In this document: piece by piece, positions 1 to 12,059 of the stretch | Position numbering within the stretch: the first letter of the stretch is position 1 | How the letters are laid out: every line of letters begins with the position of its first letter | DNA from: Dipteris shenzhenensis | Taxonomy: Eukaryota > Polypodiophyta > Polypodiopsida > Gleicheniales | Length of the DNA stretch: 64,000 nucleotides | Assembly (NCBI GenBank): GCA_047967505.1 | Contig: CM106539.1 | Direction: 5' to 3' (one strand) | Program-made: the position numbers and the translations under genes | The notes under the pieces: model-generated | What the model saw: only the letters and a program-made list of their open reading frames with translations | What the model was told of the DNA's origin: nothing | Database searches by the model: none

Positions 1-450
1 TGAACGCCCCCATGAAAGTCTCAAGCTCATCGATGTAGAGGCCAAACGGGGTCGGTGATAAGGGACAACCCTGTTTGACCCCTATGGTAACTCAAGATCT
101 CATCTGTCCAACTTGTGCCTGTTCGAACTCGGCGTGAGACACTCTCATAAAGTGCCATGACTGCCCAAATGATCTCCTGATCAAATCCCAGTGTCTGTAG
201 GCGTGTGATGAGACGAGCTCGAGGTACTGTGTCAAAGGCTTTGCGGAAATCCACAAAGTAGCAATATACCCTCTCCTTCCGTGATCTGGCCTCCTCAATG
301 ACACTCCTGAGTGTGAGTATGTGATCCATAGTCCCATGGTCTCGCCTGAAACCGGCGTGACCCTTTGCTTTGAGCCCTCTCATCTCTGCGAATAGGCTGA
401 TCGACACATCCAATACAGCTGCATAGATCTTGGACATCACATGTCCAATC
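1..450 (-). pseudogene. LINE reverse transcriptase fragment, part cut off by Copia-D
   Basis: On the minus strand this reads as the start of a non-LTR reverse transcriptase. It has the finger/palm motif YFVDFRKAFDTVPR, preceded by GFRRDHGTMDHILTL, and followed by LGFDQEIIWAVMALYE. The frame is lost near position 60, where the QGCPLSP-type motif would follow. The same arrangement recurs in the LINE at 51503-54130. The sequence resumes at 6228 after the copia insertion; joining 450 to 6233 matches the uninterrupted homologous stretch near 53675-53700. The 3' part runs off the left edge of the window. It is a dead copy with frameshifts. That it is a LINE is clear from the motifs; the clade is not determined. 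Confidence 0.85.
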
Positions 451-1055
451 TATTAAAATGGCAGCGGAAGATGCAAACAAACTGAAATTATAGAGCCACA
501 CAGAGAACACTAGAGATAACAAAATGTACCACCACTGATCTGCTGTAAATCAGCCCTTAAACCAGGGCAGCAACTGAAATACAAGATATCTTGAAGAAGA
601 TAGAAAACAGGAGCTGCTGGAGAGGCTGAACTGAAGCAGAGAAAAAGGGGGGAACACAAGAAAGCTGAAGCCTGAGAGCACAGAGGCAGGAGAAGCCTGA
701 AACGAAGAGGCAGAGGCCTGGAGCGGGGAGGCAAGAGCCCTGAAGAGGCAAGATCTGCTGCGGGAGTGTGGGCAGCCAACTGAGCAGCTGAGAGGGGGCT
801 CTGAGGGGATGGTCAGGAGCAGGCTGTATGCTGGAGCCTTGAGGAGCTGCAAGAAGTGTTGGAGGAAATGAAGGGAAGGAGGCCCTTTTATAGGGCAGGC
901 CAAGGGGGGGAGTCGGCCAGTTTGGCTGGACCGACCAGCCTGGTCGGTCAGGCCAACTGGGCCGACCAGCTGGTCGGCCAGCCTACCCCCTCTGGCCCCC
1001 CTTGCTGCATGGGGGCTGGTCGGCTGGCCACGCCTGGAGATGCTGAATCTCAACA
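451..1055 (-). repeat. 3' LTR of Copia-D
   Basis: 605 bp, matching 5623-6227 almost perfectly. On the minus strand it starts TGTTGAGATT and ends in TTTTAATA, so the terminal dinucleotides are TG...TA rather than the usual TG...CA. The terminal TGTTGA also supplies the stop codon of the pol frame. Confidence 0.96.
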
Positions 1056-4000
1056 CCCCCTCTCAGCTCCAGGGTGTGGCACAAGACCCAGAGAGCTGGT
1101 ATGACGTTGGAGAAGGGGAGGAGAAACAGATTTGGTAAATATGTCGGCGACGTTGTCGGAAGTGGTGCTGAAGAGGAGCACAATGGTACCGTCAAGAACC
1201 TTCTCTCGCGTGTAGTGGTACTGAATTTCAATGTGTTTTGTCCGAGCATGAAAAACCGGATTGCGAGCAAGGGCAATACAGCTTTGATTGTCACAAAAAA
1301 GTGTGGTAGAAGTGGATTGCTGAAAACCACAGTCGAGAAGAAGGCGCCGAAGCCACACAGCCTCACAGGTGGCACTACACATAGCCCGATACTCAGCCTC
1401 GGTGGAAGATAGGGCGACCGTGGGTTGGCGTTTACTGGACCAGGAGATAGCCGCAGAGCCAAAGGAGAAAACATAGCCCGTGGTAGAGCGGCGAGAATCG
1501 GGGTCGCCAGCCCAATCGGAGTCACTCCAACCTCGGAGAGTGAGCGGGGAAGGAGAGGAACCACCGGCAGCATAAAAGAGCCCGAAAGTAGAGGTCCCCT
1601 GAAGATAGCGGAGGAGACGTCAAGCAGCTTGCCAATGAGAAAGCGAAGGGGTTTGCATGAAGGTATTGAGGGTGCCGACAGAGAAGCCGAGATCCAGTCG
1701 AGTGTTAAGTAGCCAAAGAAGAGATCCAACAAGCTGGCGGTAGAGGGAGGCATCAGGATAAGCAGTGGACCCAGAAGCAGAGAGTTTAGCGTTGGGATCC
1801 ATGGGAGAGGTGATGGGCCGACAGTCAGCCATGTGGAAAGTTTCGAGGAGCTCTTGAACATAGCGTTGCTGAGAGACAAAATACCCCCTCTTAGTCTGCC
1901 AAATCTCAAGACCCAAAAAAAAATGGAGAAGGCCCATATCCGTCATCTCAAATTCAGTTTGAAGAGCAACTTTAATGGCAAGGATATGATTGGTATGACT
2001 CCCGGTGAGGATTAAATCATCCACATAAAGAATGATGAAGGTATGAAGCTGTCCTTCATGAAAAAGATAAAGATTGGGATCAGCGAGAGAGCGAAGAAGT
2101 CCTTGGCGGCAGAAGAAGGTATCAATACGCTGATTCCAGGCCCGAGGAACTTGCTTGAGACCGTAGAGAGCCTTGCGAAGGCGACAGACCATTAAAGGAG
2201 AACGAGAATCAATGAAGCCGGGCGGCTGATCCACATATACCTCTTCATGAAGATCACCATTCAAAAATGCAGATTTGACGTCCATTTGAAAGATGGGCCA
2301 CTGATGGTGGGCGGCAAGAGCGAGGATCGTGCGGATGGTGCTCATCCGGGCGGTAGGTGCAAAGGTCTCCCCATAGTCGATGCCGGGTCGTTGGGCATAG
2401 CCTTTAGCCACCAGCCGAGCTTTATACTTGTCGACAGAACCATCAGACGCGTATTTTGTTTTGAAAATCCACCGGACACCAATGACGGAACGATGTGAGG
2501 GACGAGGGACAAGGTCCCAGGTGTGGTTCCGAAGAAGAGCATGAATTTCCGCTTCCATAGCCTGTTTCCAATGAGGCTGGGCCAGAGCCTGAGGAACGGT
2601 AGTGGGCTCACGAGTGGCGAGGATGCGAGACATAAGGGCATAATTGACATGAAGGGGATCAGAAGAGGACGGTGGGAGATGGCGATGAGAGCGACGAGGC
2701 CCATCATCAGGGGGTGGTTCGGAGTAGGGATCCTCAAGACCGGAGGAGCGGAGAGTATCAATGAGCCATCGCGGAACACGTACCGAGCGGGGTTCCAAAG
2801 GAGGAGCAGACGAGGGTGGAGCCGGAGAAGGAGGCGGAGGAGAGAGAATAGGAGGTGATGTACCGGGGGACGAGGCAGGTGGAGGGAGAGAGAGCTCCGG
2901 GGCATCGGACGGATCTCCAAGAACAGGAGGAGAGTCGGAGGATGTCGGAAGGACTTGCTCGTCGAAAAGAACATCCCTGCTCACGGAGATAATGCGGCGG
3001 CGAGGATCATAGAGGCGATAGCCAGTGGAGACGGAGTTGTAGCCTACGAACAAGAGCTTGTGGGACTTAGGATCAAGCTTTCCACGATCAGATTTAGGAA
3101 TATGAACATAAGCATCACAGCCAAATACTCGAAAATGGGAAACATCGGGCTTAGATCCATAGTAAGCCTGATAAGGGGTCATGCCTGGGACTGCTGATGT
3201 CGGAGAGCGGTTAAGAGTATGGATGGCGGTCATCATGGCCTCGGCCCAAAGAGACTGAGGGAGTTGACTGTGAGTGAGCATGGTCCGAGCCATTTCAACA
3301 CCGGTACGATGTTTACGTTCAACCACACCATTATCAGAAGGGGTACCTGTGTTGGCAAATTCCCGTTTGACACCATGACTACTCAAGAACCGATCAAACT
3401 CGAGAGAGGTGAATTCACCACCTTTATCAGCACGAAGAATTTTGAGGGAGTGATTGGATTCTTTTTCCACCATGGCTAGCCAGGTCTGGAAACGACTGAA
3501 AGCCAGATCCTTGTGGGAAAGAAAATAGATCCAAGAGTAGCGACTGAAATCATCAACAAGGAGCATGTAGTACGAGGCTCCCCCAAGGGACATAATCTGC
3601 ATAGGGCCACATAGGTCGAGGTGAACAAGACCAAGCGGAACAGTGGCACGGCGAGAGGCATGATGAGCGAACGGCTCGCGATGTTGTTTGCCCAATATGC
3701 AAGAGGGACAGAGACCTTGGCGAGTGCCGACGTTAGGGAGGCCGAGGACAAGCTGATCACGGAAAGCACGATGAAGAGCATCAATGTGTAAATGACCAAA
3801 CCGATAATGCCAAAGGTCGCCAAGAGAGGTTCCTGTAAGGGAGGGAAGGGCAACAAGCTTGTAGATACCATTAGTAGAATGGCCGGTCCAAACCGGCTGT
3901 CCGGTGGCACGATCGCGGATGGTGACAGAGGCTGCTTCAAACTCAACTTTCATATTGTTTTGACAAATCTGATGAACCGAAAGGAGATGAAAGCCGAGAG

Positions 4001-5195
4001 ACGGAACATAAAGAACACGAGAAGAGTGTTTACCCCCTTTGCCATCAGGAATAATATCAAGAGAGCCCTCTGAATGAACAGGAATAGAGTGCTTATCGCC
4101 GATGCAGACACGACCAGAATGAGGAGTGAGATCTTGGAGCAGTGAGGAGGAGGGGGTCATATGCCGAGAGGCCCCACTATCAACAATCCATTCACGAGCA
4201 TAGGAGCTATGGAGAGCCAATGACTCTGCTGCAGGAAGGGGGACCGAATTCAAGAGCTCAAGGTGAACAAATGCAGGAGTAGGGGTAAGGGAAGCATCAG
4301 CCGCAGCGGCCAGAGGTGCGTCAGCTCGTTTGTGTTTGCGGTATGGACAATTGCGCCAATAATGGCCAGGAGTGCCACAGTGATTGCAATTACCTTTGGG
4401 AGCAGGACGGTCACTGGAGGGATCTGAAGGAGATGAGTTATTGGCAGAGGACGGGGCATTCTTGGATCGTGATTTGGGACGATGGGCCACAAGAGCCTCA
4501 GAAGAACCATCAGAGGTTTTAGTGAACTGTTCCTCCTGATCCATCATCATGGGGACAAGTTCCTCCCAAGTGATGGTGCTGAGGCGGCCAGAGGTAATAA
4601 GAGAAGAATAGAATGCTGCATATCGACTGTCAGTAATAACATGAGATAAGAGAGTAATAGCCATATCTTCGGAGGAGATAGCCTTGCCTGCATGGAGGAT
4701 GTCCTGATGCATGCTTTGCATTTTGTTGATGTGGTCCCGTATGGAAGGAGAAGTAGTTGGATCGAGGCGACGAAGCTGAACTTCCAAGGAAATACGTTTC
4801 ATGGGAGTGACGCGAAGATACATGCCATCAAGAAATTCCCAAATAGCACGTGCAGAAGTAAGATGCTTGATATGATTGAGAACTCCTGGTTGACAATTGA
4901 GAAAGATGAACGAGCGTACACGAGCATTCAATTTATCCCAGATAAGAGAAGCATGTGGCTCCTCCTCAGGTGACGGACGAGGGATCCCGGGATCAACAAA
5001 CTCAGCAAGATCATAAGATTCCAATACAGACGCCATCTGAATTTTCCAAAGAGAATAATTGGTCCCATCTAACTGCCGAGCATCTGGAAATGTAGGAAGA
5101 GTGGGAATACGTACAGGCTTGTCAGACTCTTGAAAGAAACTGGACATAGGGGATACGCGAAGATCCGGAGTAGAATCCTTTGTTTCATCAGCCAT
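1050..5195 (-). pseudogene. Copia-D gag-pol polyprotein with one in-frame stop
   Basis: The reading frame starts at the ATG at 5195 and runs about 1,380 codons to a TGA overlapping the 3' LTR. In order (residues approximate): gag 1-260; CCHC zinc knuckle CNHCGTPGHYWRNC near 270; aspartic protease motif WIVDSGASRHMT near 337; integrase HHCC region ending CPSCILGKQH and catalytic core starting LVHLDLCGPM; reverse transcriptase with VRWIFKTKYASDGSVDKYKARLVAKG-type start and active site LYVDDLIL; RNase H with ATCEAVWLRRLLLDCG and TKHIEIQYHYTRE. A single TGA at 1620-1622 interrupts the frame between reverse transcriptase and RNase H; the downstream sequence stays in the same frame. A CGA-to-TGA change would explain it (inference). 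Otherwise it looks intact. Confidence 0.93.
1056..1064 (-). other. Polypurine tract of Copia-D
   Basis: On the minus strand GAGAGGGGG lies directly before the 3' LTR (TGTTGAG). This is the expected site for plus-strand priming. Confidence 0.8.
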
Positions 5196-5610
5196 AACTG
5201 AAAACAGGGAATGGACAGCAACAAGGGGCTGAAGAGAACGGGGCTGGTGAAAAGATCAAGGTCTAGAACAGGGCCAATCTCAACAATCGAACCCAAAGAT
5301 CAAGAGCCAATAAGTTCTGCCAGAAACCCCTGAATAAAGTCGTACGGGTGAAGACGGGAGCCGACCTGATGCGCGATGAAGGAAGGGGGGGAGAGGCTCT
5401 TGATGAAGCAGTAGGCTGCTATTGATAGCCCGCGGTAGATAGCCCGGGGTACGGGAGGAAAAGAAAAAAAACAAAAACTCTGCTATATAGGGAGGGGAGA
5501 AGGGGGCGGAGAAGAAAGCTCTGTAGTCAGTGGGAAGGAGAGTTGCTGACGAGGACAAACTTCTTCAACTTCATCAATATAGAAGTTCCCAGATCAGAGA
5601 GTAACCTGGT

Positions 5611-5622
5611 GCTCTGATACCA
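5611..5622 (-). other. tRNA-iMet primer-binding site of Copia-D
   Basis: The reverse complement reads TGGTATCAGAGC directly next to the 5' LTR. This is the standard plant initiator-tRNA-Met primer-binding site. About 415 nt of leader separates it from the gag start at 5195. Confidence 0.95.
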
Positions 5623-6227
5623 TATTAAAATGGCAGCGGAAGATGCAAACAAACTGAAATTATAGAGCCACACAGAGAACACTAGAGATAACAAAATGTA
5701 CCACCACTGATCTGCTGTAAATCAGCCCTTAAACCAGGGCAGCAACTGAAATACAAGATATCTTGAATAAGATAGAAAACAGGAGCTGCTGGAGAGGCTG
5801 AACTGAAGCAGAGAAAAAGGGGGGAACACAAGAAAGCTGAAGCTTGAGAGCACGGAGGCAGGAGAAGCCTGAAACGAAGAGGCAGAGGCCTGGAGCGGGG
5901 AGGCAAGAGCCCTGAAGAGGCAAGATCTGCTGCGGGAGTGTGGGCAGCCAACTGAGCAGCTGAGAGGGGGCTCTGAGGGGATGGTCAGGAGCAGGCTGTA
6001 TGCTGGAGCCTTGAGGAGCTGCAAGAAGTGTTGGAGGAAATGAAGGGAAGGAGGCCCTTTTATAGGGCAGGCCAAGGGGGGGAGTCGGCCAGTTTGGCTA
6101 GACCGACCAGCCTGGTCGGTCAGGCCAACTGGGCCGACCAGCTGGTCGGCCAGCCTACCCCCTCTGGCCCCCCTTGCTGCATGGGGGCTGGTCGGCTGGC
6201 CACGCCTGGAGATGCTGAATCTCAACA
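5623..6227 (-). repeat. 5' LTR of Copia-D
   Basis: 605-bp partner of 451-1055. It carries the element's promoter on the minus strand (TATA-like CTATAAAAGG at 6056-6065). The region around 6090-6200 is rich in repeated GGCCGACCAG / CTGGTCGG words. Confidence 0.96.
6056..6065 (-). promoter_or_regulatory. TATA-like box in the Copia-D 5' LTR
   Basis: The minus strand reads CTATAAAAGG inside the LTR, the best TATA match in it. The same motif is at the matching place in the 3' LTR (near 884-893). Promoter assignment is inference from position. Confidence 0.5.
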
Positions 6228-6840
6228 CAATCATGATAGTCCTGTAGTTACTCGGGTCCATGGAATCCCCTGCCTTGTGGATGGGGGTGATGGTGTTGAT
6301 GTTCAAGTGCGGGGGGAGCCAAGGCAAACAGTGTCATTGAATAGCTTTGCTAAGATCGGGGCTAACGTGTCGATCCCATATGCGATAAACTCAGTGCATA
6401 GCTTCTCGTGATCCTTAGCTCGGCCATTGTGCAGTTTCTATGTCGCGTCCTTGACTCCCCCTCTGGTGAACAACGTGCAAGTGGTGGGGCGATGTGTGTG
6501 TGTGAGATCTGGAGTGGGCTGGTGTGGGACATCATGAAGATGGTGTGCATACGTGTGCCAGACTCTCGTGTCGGTGAGGGGTGATGGAGACCTACGCTCA
6601 AGGAATCTCCGCCAAAAATCCTTAGAGTTGTTGCTGTACAAGATGTGCAGCAGCTCCTCCTCATTTCGACGAAGTAATGCCTACTTCTTCCGACGTACGA
6701 GACGTCGGTACTTGCATACTGTGTCCGGTGTGTTCGGGAGGTGACATCTGGTTTCAAGTCGGAGCTGTCGGCAATAAGCCTTGCACTCTGCATCGTACCA
6801 ATTGTTGCAGGGTACAGAACCAAGAGGTGGTGGTCTAGTG
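6228..6840 (-). pseudogene. Upstream part of the LINE interrupted by Copia-D
   Basis: Minus-strand continuation of the LINE at 1-450. The stretch after the copia element encodes NINTITPIHKAGDSMDPSNYRTIMI, typical of the entry to a LINE reverse transcriptase. Further upstream, LYSNNSKDFWRRFLERR (6438-6641 region) resembles the linker between endonuclease and reverse transcriptase. It aligns base by base with 53690-54120 (for example the run after CCCTGCCTTGTGGATGGG). Several frameshifts make it a pseudogene. The upstream limit near 6840 is approximate. Confidence 0.8.
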
Positions 6841-9290
6841 GACTGTGGTGTGGGGAAAGATTTGGAGGGCAGCCTCGTGGAGTGTGCGACTAATCAGGGC
6901 AGCACAGTCCTCTATGAGTGGTATGTGATCAATGTAGGTTAGGAAAGAGAGATGAGGGGGGCAGAAAGAGAGAGTAAATTCAGCAAGTGGATTTTTTTTG
7001 GGGGGAGGGGGGGTAAGAGCTGGCTGATTTGCTGCACAAAGGCAGCTACTGAAGAAAAAAGAGGAAGAGAAGAGCTTCATAAAGGATATTTGCTGCCAAA
7101 CAGGTCTGCTGCAACTTTTAAGAGAAAGGGAGTAATCCACTGCTGTTGGAAGGAACTTTCAGCCTTGAAATCACTTGAGAACTCACATTCCCTGGGTTGC
7201 ATTGACTGTAGGATTCTCTTCTAGGGTTGGAATGCTGCACCAAAAAAGTGGGCTGGTGCATAGACAAATAACAAGGGAGGGGTATGGGTTTTATAGCTAT
7301 TGGCCCAGTGCATTGCCTTCAAAAGCCTGCCTTAAAGCTACCTGAACCATGGCTTTTGGAAAGCTCTACTTTCCTCGAAAAGCTTACTGCTTTTGGAAAG
7401 CATAGATTTTAGGGAACTTTTCTCAACAGCTTACAAAAGCTTTTGCTTTTCAGGGGCCTTCAGCCCTGTGTGGCCAAAAAGCATTCATCATCCAAGGGAC
7501 AGCTGTAATCAGCTGTGCTTCCCCTCTCCTAGATGCGCCACTACCCTTCCAGCTTAGCCTAAACCAGTTACTAGGTCATTCACAGCAGTTGGTTTGGTCC
7601 TTGTGCAGGTTTGACAGCACCCAGCAGGGCTTCGGCACCCATCACACCTCTTATCCAGCTTCCAACACTGAACTCCCCTCTAAGAAAAATAGTCGTACTC
7701 TATACAGGCTTACAGCCACCAGTTGCAACTAATAGCACTTAACACCCCGACTTGCCGCAAAATATCATGGCAGAGATTGCACAATCATGGCTTGCCCAAT
7801 TATCAGTCCAAACAGCCTGTTTCCAACTGCGATGGAGTTTTCTACAGCAGCCAATCAATTGCACTCTAGCAAACACAAACAATGCATTACCAAAGACCTG
7901 CGAATCACTGCAGGAAGCTTCTGCCCTCAGTTTTCAATAATGAGCACATAGTTTCCTGCTCTAATCAATTGGCAATCAAGATACGAGTCCACCCCTTGCA
8001 GGTTTCAGCACCCCCTTGTGGTTTCTTGCACAAATATTACGGCGAGCTGTTCCCTGCACCATATTCCGGCAACTCACTCAGATTCCAAAGCTCACAACAA
8101 TTCAACAACATGCAGAATCACTTCGCTACATACCTGGCACCATTCAAAGCTGCATACCTCATAACTTCAACTGCGTAGAGTGCTGCTCGCATATCAACTG
8201 AAACACCCCCGCTAGGATCTGCCTCTAAACTAAATCCAAACATGATTAGCGAAACCAAAATAAAGATCAGCAGGTGACTCACCTTCCAGTCACCCCCGAG
8301 CACGTTGGCTAGAGATTAGAATCCCACAAAGCTGTGCCCATAGCTCCGGTGTCCCATACCATTGGAACCGTCCACTAGGGACCCTCAGCATAGTATTTCG
8401 TGATCCGCCATGTAGAAGGCAAAAGACCAGGCTCGTGATCCATACCAGACAAGTTAGTTGACACCACTGAATTTAGAAGACCATCCTGCTTCCTTGAAAG
8501 CATCCTGGATAAATATAGCCTATTGGCCCCTTGCTATTGTTCTAAGTCCTCTAGCCCCAGGTTGGCCTGCTTCTCTTAATCCCAATGTCCCCTAACCATA
8601 ATCTGAGGATTAGCAACCAGGTACCTAACACTAGTGCTGGGCTGAGTCCCAGCCTATCTGTCCTCCCAATGCCCATTCCAGGGCTTGCACTAGGTATATA
8701 AAACTGCCCTCTACCAGGGCCTCTTAGATGCTGGCTCGTGTGTCTGCTTAAAATAAACTCAAGAAGGAGAACTTTTAACGTCAAGAAGGAGAACTGCTTA
8801 AAATAAACTCAAGAAGTAGAACTGTTTGCTGCCCATGTGGCTGCCTGCTTGCTGCCCACAGCTCCATTGCATCCCCCCTACCATAGTTGGATCTAGAACG
8901 CGCCCCCTACGGTAAGGGTGTTAGGACGCCTCTTACCTGTAAGGGGTATCCTTTTTAGGTTTAAAAATAAAAATAAAAATGTATTATTGTCATTATTTTG
9001 GTGGGTGGGTAGGTGGGATTTGGAGGGAGGTAGGGTATTGCTCTTGGTAAGTTGTGCTTATTGGTTGGAGGAAAGTAGGGTATTGCTGTTAGTAAGTTGT
9101 GCTTTGTAGTTATAAGAATGCAGGTCAAATCATGCCTCTCTAGGTCTCCCTTCTCTCTATATGGCATCTCCACCACTCCCAAGGCCCCTCGATTTCTCAA
9201 GGATGTAGTATGCTTGATGGTCATCCATGTTCTGTGTCTCATGCTATATGTGAACAGTGAAAATTTAGCTCTCAATTGTATTCAGACTCG
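6841..9290. other. No recognisable gene; repeat debris
   Basis: I find no domain, splice-consistent exon or intact element here. Points seen: a G-rich run near 6990-7015; short repeats of CTTTTGGAAAGC near 7350-7400; and a near-duplicate unit containing AAAATAAACTCAAGAAG at about 8750-8773 and 8799-8822. Open frames here are short and of no recognisable family. If the ACBP-like gene starts left of the window, this is intron. Confidence 0.5.
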
Positions 9291-10080
9291 TAATATGTAC
9301 CGAGTCTTTGGCCTCTGTCCTCTGTGAGGAGTGCAGTGGAAATGAATGGGAGATAAAGAGCACGCCTCACACACACACCACACTGAGAAGGAGAGAAAGG
9401 CACAGGAGAACTGCAAGTTATCTCTGGAGAAGACCCTGCTACAACTGGGGGAAAACCTCGGAACAAACAGGCTGCTTGAGAGCTCAGCTAGACAGCTCAA
9501 CAACCACGTACACAGGAGGCACAGAGAGTGGAAGAAGTGCTCCACATCTCTGCTCGGGGACTCCTCCTGAAGTGCAACACTAGGCTGGCTCTGCTCCTCT
9601 GCCAGACACAGGAATGAGATGCTCAAAACACAGGCAGGGGGGGGTCTATATAGCCCCCCCCAGCCTCCTAGTCAGCCAGCAAGCAAGGGCAGGGCCGACC
9701 AGCCTGCCTACATGGGCCGATCCACAGCCCTAGGGGACCGACCCTACAGCCCTACAAATGGGGCTCCTGAGGGCCTTATATCAGGGCTGAGCCCCTCCTC
9801 CAAGCAGGCTGGCCTGGCCAAAGGCCGACCCACCAACAGGGCTGCACACAGCCTGCCCTCTGCCCTCCAGATGACCTGCACATCAGGGAGCCGACTCCCT
9901 AGGCGGCTCTACACAGCCCTAAAAGGGGCTCAAGGACAGCCCTAAGAGGGAGCCTCTCCTCAGCACTGATCAGGCTGCCACTATGCTGGGGGGGGCGTGC
10001 ACACCCACAACACAGGCCCTTACTCTCTACACTAGCCTCACTCACTGGGCGGGCACACCCACAAGCAAGGCCCTCTCTCT
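9291..10080. other. GC-rich repeat-like block, possible LTR remnant
   Basis: Composition changes sharply here: GC-rich sequence with GCCGACC words, reminiscent of the Copia-D LTR. A near-palindrome sits at 9640-9662, with runs of G and C around TCTATATAGC, which could be a TATA box on either strand. I found no second copy and no target-site duplication, so an LTR origin is only a suggestion. Confidence 0.3.
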
Positions 10081-10401
10081 AGGTGACATCAGGAGATGTT
10101 GATTTCCAACATCCTCATGGGTCAAGACGATTATGGAAGGCAGGGAATATAATGATTCCAATAGAGGATAAAGTGCTGCTGATCGATATTGCAGAATGCC
10201 CCAATGTCTAGCTAGGTCCCAATATGTGAAAGACGTTTTGTATAGACAAATTGACATTATGACTGTATGCTACTTGTGAAGTGCTGTCTAAGAATTGCAC
10301 AACAGCAGAGAATATAAGCACAAAGTGGATCTATGTTTAATTTAGCTAAAACAGTTTTGGGAGTTTATTTTGATCCTTATTCTACTGGACCGTACCACTC
10401 C

Positions 10402-10438
10402 GTGAGAGAGAGAGAGAGAGAGCGAAAGAGAGAGAGAG
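10402..10438. repeat. (GA)n microsatellite
   Basis: GA dinucleotide run with a few interruptions, just upstream of a LINE tail on the + strand. Confidence 0.9.
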
Positions 10439-10469
10439 TCTCTGTGTGTGTGTGGTATTTATTGTTGCA

Positions 10470-11040
10470 GATGCTCCATGACTTTCAGCTAGTACCTCGT
10501 CTTGAGATTCTTCACCGCCTCAAGACTGGGTTCTCCAATCGGATGATCATGTTTGCCATGCACTAACGTTAGATGATATCATAGTTGCATCTTTGTATAA
10601 GGTTTTGTTGCCTCCTCCTTGGGTTTCTCTTCATGCTGATCGCATCTAGTCCATGACACACACCTCTTGGTGGTGGCAGAAAAGATTGCAGTACGTTTGG
10701 GGTTCTCCCATTTGGACAAATCTTGGCTCGTCGTCATATTGCTCCTGCCACGTGTCCATGATGTCTGTCCTTACAGAGTCTATGCCTCATCTGTTCTAGC
10801 ATTGCCCTGAATCTCATGATTTCTTGTTTTTATTACAGCTACGGCTTCAGGCTCCTTTCCCTAGTGCTTGCTTTCTTGATTGGGCAATATGGACTCTCTG
10901 GAAGAGCTGCAATCATCGGGTCTTTGATAATCCCTCCTTGGCTAAGTATGAGTACTTGCGGGCATCCCTACGGCAAGCATTTTATGCTGTCTACATGCGC
11001 GGGATCTTGATTATCCTGCCTTCTTGTTATATAATTATAT
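10470..11040 (+). pseudogene. LINE C-terminal (zf-RVT-like) fragment
   Basis: The + strand encodes a decayed LINE tail. FWHCPESHDFLFLLQLRL is followed by FLDWAIWTLWKSCNHRVFD. The last motif closely matches YWALWTLWKDRNHRVFGD in the LINE tail on the minus strand at 32022-32480, so both come from the same family. The frame is broken upstream, and the reverse transcriptase core is absent. The fragment starts next to a (GA)n run. Confidence 0.7.
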
Positions 11041-11100
11041 CTTTAGGTGTTTGTAGTTGGGTATCCCTTTCTTTGGGTGAAACCTTTACCAATACCAAGA

Positions 11101-11546
11101 TCATCCTTTTGGAGCAAATTGTTGGAATTCTAGGGCACCCGGAAGGGCTGGAAACCATAATTGCAGCAGATTCAGGTGGTTGGAACCAAAATCGCAGTAG
11201 AATCTCTCCTGTATGACATTCACACGTGCGAATGTTGCAAGACTATGATGCTGTAACAATTCGCAATTTGGTCTAGTAGGAGAAGTAACAATTTGTAGCA
11301 GCAGAAAGAGCTCTGGGAAAGGGAGAGAGAGAACAAAACACAACACTAGGGCCTAGAAATAAGGGCTGGACCCCCAAAGGTTTTTATTGCAATAGAAAAT
11401 ACTTTGTACAACTAGCTCTGAGAAGAGCATGAAGCTGAGAATACATCTGGGAGGCCTAGGGCCCTTCTTTTATAGACTAGATCTATCAAAAAGCTAGGGC
11501 CTTCTTTCTAAAAGCTACTTTTACATAAAAGCCAAGCTTTAAGCTT
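11101..11546 (-). other. Possible solo-LTR remnant
   Basis: Minus-strand features fit an LTR: TATA-like GTCTATAAAAG (about 11472-11482) followed downstream by AATAAAAACC (about 11380-11389). No paired copy or target-site duplication was found. The stretch lies inside the interval bounded by a roughly 25-bp direct repeat (10373 and 11547). Confidence 0.25.
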
Positions 11547-12059
11547 ATCCTTATTCTACTGGACTGTACCATTGTGTGACACACACATACACACACACAT
11601 GCATGTATAGATACACATGTATATGTCTGTGTATTCCCACGCACCCACCGACCCACCCACAAATCCTTTTGCAATTGTGTGATTGTCTTCGCTCACGAAT
11701 GATTACTTGTAGAATATTGGTCAGAATCCATCTCACTCATGAAATTATGACTGGAAGCCAAACCTTGGTGTCTTGGCGGTCACATATCTTTTGGAGACCA
11801 CTTCCAAGCAACTTTTTCAGACTCGTGGCATAAGTTTGTAAAGTCTATATTTGCTTCTTTTTTTGATTTTATTCAATTCATCCACTTTAGCAAGATAATA
11901 TGCCACTCACACCGCATTCCCAAAGTTCAGCTTTTCAAGTTCTTTGCAAGATGTGCAATTTCAGTCCTGTTTCCTACACGTGTTATATGCATTCTTGTAT
12001 CGAATATCTTTTTTAATTTCTTTTTTGGTAACTGAAGTATGATGTCTTTTTTCTTACAG

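Larger units (their letters stand above)
451..6227 (-). mobile_element. Full-length Ty1/copia retrotransposon (Copia-D), nested in a LINE
   Basis: A complete 5777-bp element on the minus strand. Two 605-bp LTRs (451-1055 and 5623-6227) flank a gag-pol frame. The target-site duplication CAATC is at 446-450 and 6228-6232. A tRNA-iMet primer-binding site follows the 5' LTR and a polypurine tract precedes the 3' LTR. The LTRs differ at about four positions by eye (for example near 597/5769 and 690/5862), so the insertion is young. Domain order gag, protease, integrase, reverse transcriptase, RNase H defines the copia superfamily. The only coding lesion I see is one in-frame TGA at 1620-1622. Confidence 0.97.

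Noticed and set aside
983-1909. 308-codon minus-strand frame overlapping the end of Copia-D pol
   Set aside because: It is a shadow; the true pol frame continues past the TGA at 1620 in the original frame with RNase H motifs.
6090-6200. GGCCGACCAG-type words in the Copia-D LTR as a separate regulatory array
   Set aside because: They are part of the LTR and appear at the same place in both copies; no spacing regularity beyond local inverted words.
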